A DNA stretch of 47,807 nucleotides from Wenzhouxiangella sediminis (GTDB taxonomy: Bacteria > Pseudomonadota > Gammaproteobacteria > Xanthomonadales > Wenzhouxiangellaceae): NCBI RefSeq assembly GCF_003410055.1, contig NZ_QUZK01000032.1:1-47807 (forward strand). Direction: 5' to 3'. The notes under the pieces were generated by a model that was given only the letters and a program-made list of their open reading frames with translations, made no database searches and was not told where the DNA came from. Every line of letters begins with the position of its first letter. The stretch's first letter is position 1. Of the stretch, positions 1 through 7,820 are shown in pieces. A program made the translations under genes and the position numbers.

Positions 1-144
1 GTGAGTCGCCGCAAGACCCCGCGAAGCGGGCCCGGGCGAAACAGATTTTGACTTGTCGAGACCACCAAAGCGCCCGGTGACACCATCCCGACTAACGCCC
101 GCGAAGTGTCGAGACCCCCACAACCCTCGGTGGCGCCAGCCGTC
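1..144. other. Left-edge non-coding stretch
   Basis: I see no convincing gene here. A perfect short hairpin (CCCGC-GAA-GCGGG, 18-30) is followed directly by CCCGGGC, without a T tract. The string TGTCGAGACC occurs twice (about 54-63 and 107-116). In Pseudomonas a comM gene follows ubiK, but no part of comM is recognisable in these 144 bases. Confidence 0.4.
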
Positions 145-381
145 CTAGTCGTCGCCCTCGAGCTGTTTCTCGAGCGCCTCGAGCTTTTCACGCGTACGCG
201 CCAGCACTTTCTTCTGGATCTCGAATTCCTCGCGCGTGACCAGGTCCATCCGGTCGAAGGCGGACTCGAGTACGGCGCGGAACTGCTGCTCGAGTTCGGC
301 GCGGGCGGTGCGCATTTCCCTGGGGACGGCGGCGGCGAGCCGGCGGGTGATTTCGTCGAGGGTCTGGAAGTCGGGGCGCAT
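145..381 (-). CDS. ubiK: UbiK-type ubiquinone biosynthesis accessory factor (BMFP domain)
   Basis: A small (78-residue) YqiC/UbiK-family protein. In enterobacteria UbiK helps ubiquinone synthesis as a membrane-associated accessory factor that binds UbiJ. The sequence shows an N-terminal helix starting MRPDFQTLDEITRRL, a central TRAELEQQFRAVLESAFDRM segment, and a C-terminal coiled coil (LVTREEFEIQKKVLARTREKLEALEKQL) typical of the trimeric BMFP fold. The frame stays open upstream to 546, but that extension is encoded by an intergenic repeat and reads as nonsense, so I chose the ATG at 381. It is divergent from glnK. In Pseudomonas ubiK also sits beside glnK, so the arrangement is conserved. 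Family assignment is confident; the function is transferred by homology. Confidence 0.9.
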   Translation of the reverse strand: MRPDFQTLDEITRRLAAAVPREMRTARAELEQQFRAVLESAFDRMDLVTREEFEIQKKVLARTREKLEALEKQLEGDD

Positions 382-401
382 GTGTCTTCTCGAGTTGTTG
401 A

Positions 402-899
<498 letters not shown>

Positions 900-1009
900 G
901 CGCGTTGCCGCTCCTGCGCGGGCGACCGCGAATACATGAACGTGACCCAGGGCCGGATAGGCGTCTTGCCGGACAAGCCGGCCGTGCGGCCCAGACCGAG
1001 GAAACCGGA

Positions 1010-2923
1010 ATGACTGGAAAATTTTACGGATGGCCGTTGGCCGCATTGTCGATCCTGTTGCTGGCCGCCTGCCAGAGCGAGGGGCCGGGCGCAGCGCTCG
1101 AGCCGGCCGAGGAGTGGGAAGTGCATACCGGCACCGACCCGCACAGCTTTGCCGAGTACGAGAAGGTCCGCGTCGAGCACCTGCGGCTGGACCTGGATGC
1201 CGACATGGATGCACACGTCCTGTCCGGGCACGTCACCCTGGAGCTGGAGCGGCTCGATCCCGATCATCCGCGCCTGGTTCTCGATACCCGCAATCTCGAG
1301 ATCCGCGACGTGACCGCGCCGGAGTCGGGAGGCAACTTCCGACCCCTGTCCTGGCGTCTTGCCGAGGCGCATGACGACGCCGATCTCGGCAGTCCGCTCA
1401 TCATCGCGCTGCCCGAGGGCGTGGAAACGGTCCGCATCGACTACGCCAGCTCGCCGGACGCTTTCGGCCTGCAGTGGCTCGACGGCGAACAGACTTCCTC
1501 GGGCGAGCCGTTCATGTTCTCGCAGAGCCAGCCGCACTACGCGCGCACCTGGGTGCCGCTGCAGGACACGCCGGCGGTGCGCTACACCTTCGACGCCACG
1601 GTGCGCGTGCCCGAGAACCTGATGGCCGTGATGGGCGCCGGCGGCAATGCCTTCGAGCGCAACGACCGCGGCGAGTACAGCTTTCACATGCCGCAGCCGG
1701 TGCCGTCCTACCTGATGGCGATTGCCGTCGGCGACCTCGAGTTCGCCGAGATCGGCCCGCGCTCGGGCGTCTACGCCGAGCCGCAATGGATCGAGGCCGC
1801 GGCCGAGGAATTCGACGTGCTCGAGGAAATGATCGACATCGGCGTCGACCTCTACGGCGAATACCGCTGGGGCCGCTACGACCTGCTCGTGCTGCCGCCG
1901 AGCTTTCCCTTCGGCGGCATGGAAAACCCGCGCCTGAGTTTCGTCACGCCGACCATCATCGCCGGCGACGGCAGCCTGCTGGCCCTGGTGGCGCACGAGC
2001 TGGCCCATTCCTGGTCGGGCAACCTGGTGACCAACGCTGCCTGGCGCGACCTGTGGCTCAACGAGGGCTTCACGGTCTATTTCGAGTCGCGCATCATGGA
2101 AGCGCTCTACGGCGAGCGAATCGCGGACATGTTGGCCGTGCTGGAATGGCAGGACCTGAAGGCCGAACTCGAGACCGCCCGCGACGGCATGGCCAGCCTG
2201 GTGCTCGACATCGACGAGCAGGACCCGGAGAAGGCCTTCACCGGCGTGCCCTACGCCAAGGGCCGGTTCTTCCTCGACTGGATCGAGCACCGCGTCGGGC
2301 GCGAGGCGATCGACACCTTCCTGCGCGCCTATTTCGACGAGTTCGCCTTCGAGTCGATCACGACCAACACCTTCCGCGAGTACCTGCGCGACAACCTGGT
2401 CGCGAAGCACTCCGAGGCCTTGAGCATGGAAGAGGTCGATCAGTGGCTCTACCAGCCGGGCCTGCCGGAGTACGCCGTGGCGCCGGAATCGGACGCCTTC
2501 GAGCGCGTCGACGCCTGGCGCGAGCGCTGGCTCACCGGTGACGTGAGCACCGAGGAGCTGCCCGGAGGAGAATGGTCGGTGCACGAGTGGCTGCATTTCC
2601 TCATTGGCCTGGAAGACAGCCTCGACGTCGAGCGAATGGCCGCGCTGGACGAGGCCTTCGAGCTGACCGGATCGGGCAACTACGAGATCCTGTTCCAGTG
2701 GCTGATGCGCTCGATCGAGACCCGCTACGAGCCGGGCATCGAGCGGCTCGAGACCTTCCTGCTCAACGTCGGTCGCAACAAGTTCACCCGCCCGCTCTAC
2801 AGCGCCCTGGCCGACACCGACTGGGGCCGGGAATGGGCCATCGAGGTCTACGAACGCGCCAAGCCCGGCTATCACCCCCTTACCCGGCAGGCGAGCGAAC
2901 GCGCGCTCGGCCTGGAGGGCTAG
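1010..2923 (+). CDS. M1-family zinc aminopeptidase, LTA4 hydrolase-like lipoprotein
   Basis: A 637-residue gluzincin aminopeptidase expected to remove N-terminal residues from peptides, anchored in the cell envelope. Residues 1-20 form a lipoprotein signal with lipobox LLLAAC. The exopeptidase motif FGGMEN lies around residue 305. The zinc site HELAH is at residues 329-333 and the third ligand, Glu in LNEGF, at 352, giving HEXXH-X18-E. The C-terminal third has the helical repeat character of the leukotriene A4 hydrolase C-domain. The ATG at 1010 has GAGGAAA 6 bases upstream; the open frame further upstream only reads across glnK in another frame. It sits 110 bases after glnK without an obvious functional link. 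Substrate is unknown. Confidence 0.92.
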   Translation: MTGKFYGWPLAALSILLLAACQSEGPGAALEPAEEWEVHTGTDPHSFAEYEKVRVEHLRLDLDADMDAHVLSGHVTLELERLDPDHPRLVLDTRNLEIRDVTAPESGGNFRPLSWRLAEAHDDADLGSPLIIALPEGVETVRIDYASSPDAFGLQWLDGEQTSSGEPFMFSQSQPHYARTWVPLQDTPAVRYTFDATVRVPENLMAVMGAGGNAFERNDRGEYSFHMPQPVPSYLMAIAVGDLEFAEIGPRSGVYAEPQWIEAAAEEFDVLEEMIDIGVDLYGEYRWGRYDLLVLPPSFPFGGMENPRLSFVTPTIIAGDGSLLALVAHELAHSWSGNLVTNAAWRDLWLNEGFTVYFESRIMEALYGERIADMLAVLEWQDLKAELETARDGMASLVLDIDEQDPEKAFTGVPYAKGRFFLDWIEHRVGREAIDTFLRAYFDEFAFESITTNTFREYLRDNLVAKHSEALSMEEVDQWLYQPGLPEYAVAPESDAFERVDAWRERWLTGDVSTEELPGGEWSVHEWLHFLIGLEDSLDVERMAALDEAFELTGSGNYEILFQWLMRSIETRYEPGIERLETFLLNVGRNKFTRPLYSALADTDWGREWAIEVYERAKPGYHPLTRQASERALGLEG

Positions 2924-2953
2924 CGAGGCAGGGGGCGTCCTCCAAAACCTCAT

Positions 2954-3125
2954 CAACGCAAAGACGCGAAGACGCGAAGACGCAAAGAGAATATGAAATT
3001 AGTCGTTGACTTGCAGGGACCGCTCGCCAAAGCCGCAGTAGCCGCCGCAATCAACCTGTCCGGTGCCTGACATGAGATTGTCTTGACTATTTATTTCCTT
3101 TGCGTCTTCGCGTCTTTGCGTTTTC
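2954..3125. repeat. Paired inverted repeat, 'CGCAAAGACGCGAAGACGC' family
   Basis: The left arm (about 2954-2990) reads in CGCAAAGACG/CGAAGACG words. The right arm (about 3096-3125) is its reverse complement, and the left arm holds one extra GACGCGAA unit. About 105 bases separate them. The element fills most of the 294-base gap between the aminopeptidase and sufT. Structurally it resembles the 402-539 repeat but has an unrelated sequence, so two families of paired repeats occur within 3 kb. I saw no open frame or RNA gene between the arms. Confidence 0.75.
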
Positions 3126-3154
3126 AAGATTTTCAGGGCACAACCGCCGCCCCA

Positions 3155-3185
3155 TTGAATCATCGCGGGCCCAGCCGGATATAAT
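3155..3185 (+). promoter_or_regulatory. Probable sigma-70 promoter for sufT
   Basis: A perfect TATAAT (3180-3185) is preceded by TTGAAT (3155-3160) with a 19-base spacer. It starts about 30 bases beyond the right arm of the intergenic repeat and 32 bases upstream of the sufT ATG. The -10 match is perfect but the spacer is long. Confidence 0.55.
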
Positions 3186-3217
3186 AGGGACCAATTCAAT
3201 CCTGTTTCGGATGGGCC

Positions 3218-3769
3218 ATGTTCGGCAACTCCTACACACCGGTGAAGTTCGAGCGCGACTGCGAGGTGGTGATGGTGCCCGAGGGGGCGCCGGTCGAGCT
3301 GCCCGCGGGCACGGTCGGCTACATCACCCAGCAGATGGGCGGCAGTTTCACCATCTACGTGGACGGGCGCCTGTTCCGGCTGGCCGGCGACGAGGCCGAC
3401 GCCATCGGCAAGGAGCCGCCGCCGGCGCCGAAGCTGCCCGACGGCGCCACCGACGAGGATGTCGAGGCGCTGGTCATGAGCCAGCTCAAGACCGTCTACG
3501 ACCCCGAGATCCCGATCAACGTGCTCGACCTGGGCCTGATCTACGAGTGCGAGATCGAAAAAGTCGACGACGACAAGCGCCGCGTGTCGATCGACATGAC
3601 CCTGACTGCCCCGGGCTGCGGCATGGGCGACATCCTGGTCGCCGACGTCGAGGACCGGGTCGGGCGCATCCCCACCATCGAGAAGGTCGATGTGCGCCTG
3701 GTCTTCGACCCGCCCTGGAACCAGCACATGATGAGCGAGGAAGCCCGGCTTGAGACGGGCATGTTCTAG
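3218..3769 (+). CDS. sufT: SufT, Fe-S cluster assembly/maturation protein (DUF59)
   Basis: A 183-residue SufT protein. SufT assists maturation of Fe-S proteins, notably under high Fe-S demand. The N-terminal 60 residues match the SufT-specific segment (VMVPEGAPVELPAGT, GGSFTIYVDGRLFRL). The C-terminal MIP18/DUF59 domain starts near residue 80 with YDPEIPINVLDLGLIY and holds the conserved Cys134 in TAPGCGM and the DPPWNQHMM ending. Length and both halves match the family. No suf or isc genes adjoin it here, so it is a detached copy. Its last 20 bases overlap the next gene. Confidence 0.92.
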   Translation: MFGNSYTPVKFERDCEVVMVPEGAPVELPAGTVGYITQQMGGSFTIYVDGRLFRLAGDEADAIGKEPPPAPKLPDGATDEDVEALVMSQLKTVYDPEIPINVLDLGLIYECEIEKVDDDKRRVSIDMTLTAPGCGMGDILVADVEDRVGRIPTIEKVDVRLVFDPPWNQHMMSEEARLETGMF

Positions 3770-5543
3770 GCTCGCCGTTATTCTGGTATTGCTGCTGGCC
3801 TGGCTGCCAGCAGCAAGCCTCGCTTCCTCCACCCTCACACTTCGCGATGCCGCCACCGGGCTGGGCCTGGACGGGCAGGTAACGCTCGCCCCGGCGCCTG
3901 CCGATGCGGTGGCGCTGGCCGATTCGGTCGAGCGGATCCTGGCCCGGATCGACGACTCGCGCAAGCTCACTGTGGCCACGACGGCCCGTATCGACTTCGC
4001 AGGTCCGCAGGCCCTCATCGCCCGGGCGCCCGGTTATAGGCCCCTGCACACCGTCCTCCGACCCGCCGAATCGGGGCGGGGGGACTGGACGCTGCTGCTC
4101 GATCCGCTTGAGCCGCCCGACCGCGCTGACGTTTCGGGTGCCTCGCGCCTGCTGATCGACGGCTGGGTCCACGATCACCGGAGCTTTCGGCCCCTGGCCG
4201 GTGTCCGGATCGAAGTGGCGGGGCTTTCGGCAAGCACCAGGACGGGTGCCGATGGTTACTTCGCCCTGGAAATTCCGGCGCCGCGGGTCGAGCAGGGCCT
4301 GCCGAAGGCGCTGACCGTCATCGCCTCCAAACCGGGCTATTCCGACTGGACCCGGCACGGCCTGCTGGCCGGGTCGGGTCGGGTCGGTCTGCAGGTGGCG
4401 CTCGGAGGTCCGGCGCCGGCCGGGGACGGCCATCGCCAGTTGATGAGCCGGGCGGTCTGGCCCGACGCCGATCCCGGCGCGCGGCGCGCCGGCCAGCCGA
4501 CCCACCTGCGGGCCGAGCAGCCGCCGGCCAGCATCACCGTGGGTTTCGGCGATGCGGCCTGCTCGGTTGCCTGCTGTACCGGCAAGTGTTCCAACAGTTG
4601 CGTGATGTCGCTGGAACGCTACGTGGAGCGAGGTCTGGACAATGAGTGGATCGCCTCCTGGGACCACGACGCGCTGGCGGCCGGGGCCGTCGCCTACCGC
4701 AGCTATGGCGCCTGGCACGTGCTCAATCCCCCGGCGCACGGCGCCTACGACATCTGCTCGTCGGCCTGCTGCCAGATGAACGAACCCGACACGCACAGCG
4801 GCAGCGACGAGGCCGTGGCGTCGACGGCGGGGCTCATGCTGATCCGGGAGGGCCAGGCCTTTCGTTCGGAATACTCGGCGCAGAACAACTGCCTGCTCGG
4901 CAGCGCCTCGTGCAGCAATGTCGACCTCAGCTGCGGGGACGGATTCGCCGGATCTCCCGAAACGGGCTGGCCCTGCCTGGACGACCCGGTGGGGGCCGGT
5001 CGCGACTGCTTCGGCCACGGCCGCGGCATGAGTCAGTGGGGCAACCACTACTGGACGCAGGGTCCGTCGCCCAGGCACTGGAAATGGCAGCTGAATCACT
5101 ACTACAACGATCACGGCGCCGGCAGCGACCTGCGAACCGCCGCGATTTCGCAGGTGCTCTCGATCCTCTCGGCGCAGGCACCGGCCGAAGTCGTCTTCCC
5201 GGGCCAGACGTTCACCATCATGCTCGACGCAGAAAACCTGGCGGCGTCGGTGCACCGGAACGTGCTGATCGGCGCCAGCTTGCGGCGAGGTAGCGATCCC
5301 TTCATCGACGACCCGGCCAATGACCGGCTCGTCCAGCTGCCTGGCGGCGTCTCCTCTGCGCAGCGCGATTTCGATCTGCCGCCGGACGCGACGGCCGGTT
5401 CCTACGACCTGTGGCTGGCACTGTGGATCGACGTGGACCGCGACGCTGCGATCAGTGGTGACGACCTGTCGCAGGGCCTTGTGGTGTTCGAAGACGCCCT
5501 TCAGGTTGGCGAAGGGGTCTTCAGGGACCGCTTCGAACCTTAG
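3750..5543 (+). CDS. Secreted SpoIID/LytB-domain protein with cysteine-rich core
   Basis: A 597-residue exported protein. Residues 1-26 are a signal peptide (RLAVILVLLLAWLPAASLAS) if translation begins at the TTG at 3750, which overlaps sufT by 20 bases. A carboxypeptidase-regulatory-like beta domain lies around residues 130-200. A SpoIID-like domain follows: ALAAGAVAYRSYGAWH, a SDEAVASTAGLML block, EYSAQNN, and GHGRGMSQWG near residue 430. SpoIID is a lytic transglycosylase in sporulation and LytB modifies an amidase; the family's presence in a non-sporulating Gram-negative suggests envelope or extracellular glycan action. About 13 cysteines cluster in the core, suggesting disulfides. The C-terminus ends EGVFRDRFEP, a tail shared with the M36 protease in this window. 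Confidence 0.82.
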   Translation: MRRACSRLAVILVLLLAWLPAASLASSTLTLRDAATGLGLDGQVTLAPAPADAVALADSVERILARIDDSRKLTVATTARIDFAGPQALIARAPGYRPLHTVLRPAESGRGDWTLLLDPLEPPDRADVSGASRLLIDGWVHDHRSFRPLAGVRIEVAGLSASTRTGADGYFALEIPAPRVEQGLPKALTVIASKPGYSDWTRHGLLAGSGRVGLQVALGGPAPAGDGHRQLMSRAVWPDADPGARRAGQPTHLRAEQPPASITVGFGDAACSVACCTGKCSNSCVMSLERYVERGLDNEWIASWDHDALAAGAVAYRSYGAWHVLNPPAHGAYDICSSACCQMNEPDTHSGSDEAVASTAGLMLIREGQAFRSEYSAQNNCLLGSASCSNVDLSCGDGFAGSPETGWPCLDDPVGAGRDCFGHGRGMSQWGNHYWTQGPSPRHWKWQLNHYYNDHGAGSDLRTAAISQVLSILSAQAPAEVVFPGQTFTIMLDAENLAASVHRNVLIGASLRRGSDPFIDDPANDRLVQLPGGVSSAQRDFDLPPDATAGSYDLWLALWIDVDRDAAISGDDLSQGLVVFEDALQVGEGVFRDRFEP

Positions 5544-5571
5544 GGAGCCTCTGGAAGGCTTTGCGCGGCAT

Positions 5572-5594
5572 CCGGGCCGGCGGGGCCGGCCCGG
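5572..5594. terminator. GC-only hairpin between convergent genes
   Basis: A perfect 10-bp stem (CCGGGCCGGC / GCCGGCCCGG) with a GGG loop lies between the stop codons of the SpoIID-like gene (5543) and btuB (5609). There is no U tract on either strand, so it is not a classical intrinsic terminator. Similar U-less palindromes lie at other gene ends in this window. Confidence 0.4.
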
Positions 5595-5608
5595 GAGAAT
5601 GCCCTCGA

Positions 5609-7402
5609 TCAGGGCGTGCGCCAGCGCAGCGCGACGAAGGCGGAGCGGCGGTGGGCGTTGTAGCCGGCCAGCGGTTCGTAGTCCTCGTCGGTGAGGTTTT
5701 CCAGGCGGCCTTCCAGGGTCAGGCCGGCGCCCAGCGGCCAGCCGGCGCGCAGGTTGACCAGGGTGTAGCTCGGCAGCTCGGTGCCGAAGTCCGGCCGTTC
5801 GCCGACGTGGACGACCTCGGCGCCGAGCCAGCCGTCGTTGGCGAAGGTCCGGTCGAGCGCGATCGAGCCCTTGATGTCGGCGCGGCGCAACAGGTCGCTG
5901 TCGGTGGTGCGGTTTTGAGCGTCCTGCCAGGTCAGGTTCGACTCGGCCCGCCAGCGCCGGGCGCGGAAGCGGTAGCTGAGTTCGGCGCCGCGGATGCGCG
6001 CTTTCTCGACGTTGATCGCCTGGAATTGCGGGCCGGAGAAGGCGATCAGGTCGTCGATGTCGTTCTGGTAGACGCTCAGTCCGAGCCCGTGGCCGCCGGG
6101 GCCGAACCAGTCGAGGCCCAGTTCGCCGCTGATCGAGGTTTCGGGATCGAGATCCGGGTTGCCGGCGTACTGCCCGCCGAAGCCGGGCGAGTAGAGCTGG
6201 CTGAAGCTGGGCGCGCGAAAGGCCCGGCCCGCGCTGGCCGACAGGCGCAGGCGCTCGCCCAGGCGCCAGCCGCCGGCGAGATTGCCGGTCAGCGCCGAGC
6301 CGAACTGCCCGTCGTGGTCGGCGCGCAGGCTCGCTTCCCAGGACAGCGCGTCGCGCCGGCCGTCGATGCCGGTCCACACGCCGATGTTGTCGCGGTCTTC
6401 GTTGAAAGAGCCGCTGGTGTCGCCTTCGACCTGCCAGGCGTCGATGCCCAGCAGCCAGGAGGTGTCGCCCGCGATCGGGCGCTCGGCCTGCAGGCCGGCC
6501 TGGATGCGATGGGTCTCGGCGTCGGAGATGCTGAAGCCGTTGTCTGTTTCGAGGTCGTCCCGGTAGAACGCGGCCGAGCCTTCCCAGGTCCAGGGTCCGG
6601 CGGTCCGGCGACTATAGCTGCCGCGCAGGGCGTAGTTGAGGAAGTCCGACTCGCCCTGGTCGAATTCGACGTCGCCGCCGGCGAAGCGGGCCGACCAGGC
6701 CATCTGCCCGCCGCCGAGCGCATGGTCGCTGCGGGCGCTGAAGCTCAGGTTCTCGAAGCCGTCGTCGTCCGGGTCGTAGGCAAATCCCGAGGGGTTCTGC
6801 GAGGAGAAGCCCTCGACGCGGCGGCCGGCGATGTTGAAGCCGATGAAGCCGTTGCCCCAGTGGGCCGAGAGCTGCCGGTCGTCGTAGCGGCCGTAGGCGG
6901 CGCGGGCGCCGGCGCCGTCGGACAGGCGGGTGAATATCTGGATGACGCCGCCGACGGCGTCCGAGCCCCAGCGCGCCGCGCGCGGGCCGCGCACGATCTC
7001 GATGCGCTCGACGATGGCCGGGTCGATGATCTCCCAGGTGAAGGCGCCGCTGCCGGCAGCGGACACGCGCACGCCGTCGATCAGCACGAGAACGTGGTTG
7101 GAGTTGCTCCCGCGCATGAACACGCTGGTCTGTCCGCCGGGGCCGCCGCTGCGGGCGATGTCGATGCCGGTCTCGAGCCTGAGCAGTTCGAGCAGGTCGG
7201 GTGCCTGGGCGCGCTCGATGTCGTCTCGCGTGATCACCGAGACCGACGCCAGGGAATCGTCGACGGTCTGCTGAGAACGCGTGGCGGTGACGACGACCGG
7301 GTCGCCTTCGTAGGTGGCTTCGTAGGTGGACCGGGCGGTGGCTTCACCGCAGACGATGAGCATGCCGGCGGTCGCCAGCAAGCCGATGGTGGTGCGTTGC
7401 AT
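5609..7402 (-). CDS. btuB: TonB-dependent cobalamin receptor BtuB
   Basis: A 597-residue outer-membrane receptor for vitamin B12 or related corrinoids, energised by TonB. After a signal peptide (MQRTTIGLLATAGMLIVCGEATA) comes a TonB box-like EGDPVVVTATR. The plug domain follows (SVSVITRDDIERAQAPDLLELLRLETGIDIARSGG, FMRGSNSNHVLVLIDGVRV, IERIEIVRGPRAARWGSDAVGGVIQIFT). The barrel ends in the usual aromatic-rich strand (HRRSAFVALRWRTP). Length is close to E. coli BtuB. A Shine-Dalgarno AAGGAG lies 8 bases before the ATG. The cobalamin riboswitch directly upstream strongly supports the substrate. No btuCDF or cob genes are within the window. Confidence 0.93.
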   Translation of the reverse strand: MQRTTIGLLATAGMLIVCGEATARSTYEATYEGDPVVVTATRSQQTVDDSLASVSVITRDDIERAQAPDLLELLRLETGIDIARSGGPGGQTSVFMRGSNSNHVLVLIDGVRVSAAGSGAFTWEIIDPAIVERIEIVRGPRAARWGSDAVGGVIQIFTRLSDGAGARAAYGRYDDRQLSAHWGNGFIGFNIAGRRVEGFSSQNPSGFAYDPDDDGFENLSFSARSDHALGGGQMAWSARFAGGDVEFDQGESDFLNYALRGSYSRRTAGPWTWEGSAAFYRDDLETDNGFSISDAETHRIQAGLQAERPIAGDTSWLLGIDAWQVEGDTSGSFNEDRDNIGVWTGIDGRRDALSWEASLRADHDGQFGSALTGNLAGGWRLGERLRLSASAGRAFRAPSFSQLYSPGFGGQYAGNPDLDPETSISGELGLDWFGPGGHGLGLSVYQNDIDDLIAFSGPQFQAINVEKARIRGAELSYRFRARRWRAESNLTWQDAQNRTTDSDLLRRADIKGSIALDRTFANDGWLGAEVVHVGERPDFGTELPSYTLVNLRAGWPLGAGLTLEGRLENLTDEDYEPLAGYNAHRRSAFVALRWRTP

Positions 7403-7524
7403 GTTGTGTGCTCCTTGCGCTCACCCGCGCACTGGACCAGGCGCGCAGCAAGGCAGGGAGCCAAGGACGGCGCACGATCGTCGCCGTCTTCGACACCGGT
7501 CGCCCGCCGCAGCCCGGTATTCAT

Positions 7525-7725
7525 GGTCGATGCAACAGGCCGGTCTCCTGACTTCCGGCGGCCCTTTCGTGTTCGAAAGGTCCGGGCTGGAACCTTCCCC
7601 CGCCTCGAAGGCAGAGTGGTCCTATCCAGCCGCGTCGATCCCTGACCGACGCCGGTTACAGTTGCGGGGGCAGTACCGGACTTGCACCGGTTTCCCGAAA
7701 CACCCGTTGCGGTTTCTTCTTGCGT
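7525..7725 (-). ncRNA. Cobalamin (AdoCbl) riboswitch
   Basis: On the minus strand the leader of btuB holds the conserved cobalamin-riboswitch core. From 5' to 3' these are GGGAAACCGGTGCAAGTCCG, the ACTGCCCCCGCAACTGTA segment, a GGAAGGTTCCAGCCCGG-like arm, and the B12 box GGAAGTCAGGAGACCGGCC ending near 7531. It lies about 120 bases before the btuB start. Binding of adenosylcobalamin normally represses expression by sequestering the ribosome site or by termination. I could not decide which mechanism applies here. The ends are approximate. Confidence 0.95.
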
Positions 7726-7732
7726 GCTTTCC

Positions 7733-7766
7733 AAAAGAAAGCGCCGGTGGCGGAGCCGACCGGCGC
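7733..7766 (-). terminator. Intrinsic terminator downstream of fadE
   Basis: On the minus strand an 8-bp perfect outer stem (GCGCCGGT / ACCGGCGC, 7741-7766) with a further GGC/GCC pairing is followed by TTTCTTTT. It lies 55 bases beyond the fadE stop codon and just before the btuB riboswitch, so it would separate the fadE operon from the btuB transcript. Confidence 0.6.
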
Positions 7767-7771
7767 GGAAG

Positions 7772-7777
7772 AGTATA
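7772..7777 (-). promoter_or_regulatory. Possible btuB -10 element
   Basis: TATACT on the minus strand in the fadE-btuB gap. A transcript from it would begin in or next to the terminator hairpin at 7741-7766. The matching -35 at 17-bp spacing is poor (TGTCGC), so this is only a candidate. Confidence 0.3.
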
Positions 7778-7820
7778 ACGCGGCGAACCGATCAGCGACA
7801 GGCCGACCGGTCCGGGGCGA

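Noticed and set aside
936-1013. 25-codon frame starting at 936 and ending in a TGA that overlaps the aminopeptidase ATG
   Set aside because: No Shine-Dalgarno before it and no sign of conservation. The overlap with ATG is probably chance, since a TGA often follows AT in GAATGACT.
5561-7645. Long plus-strand frame opposite btuB and the riboswitch
   Set aside because: It is the complement of a clear receptor gene and riboswitch, with low-complexity Ala/Gly/Val sequence and no domain.
7741-7766. Hairpin as part of the cobalamin riboswitch
   Set aside because: It lies upstream of the conserved cobalamin core and has a T tract on the minus strand, which fits a terminator of fadE better.
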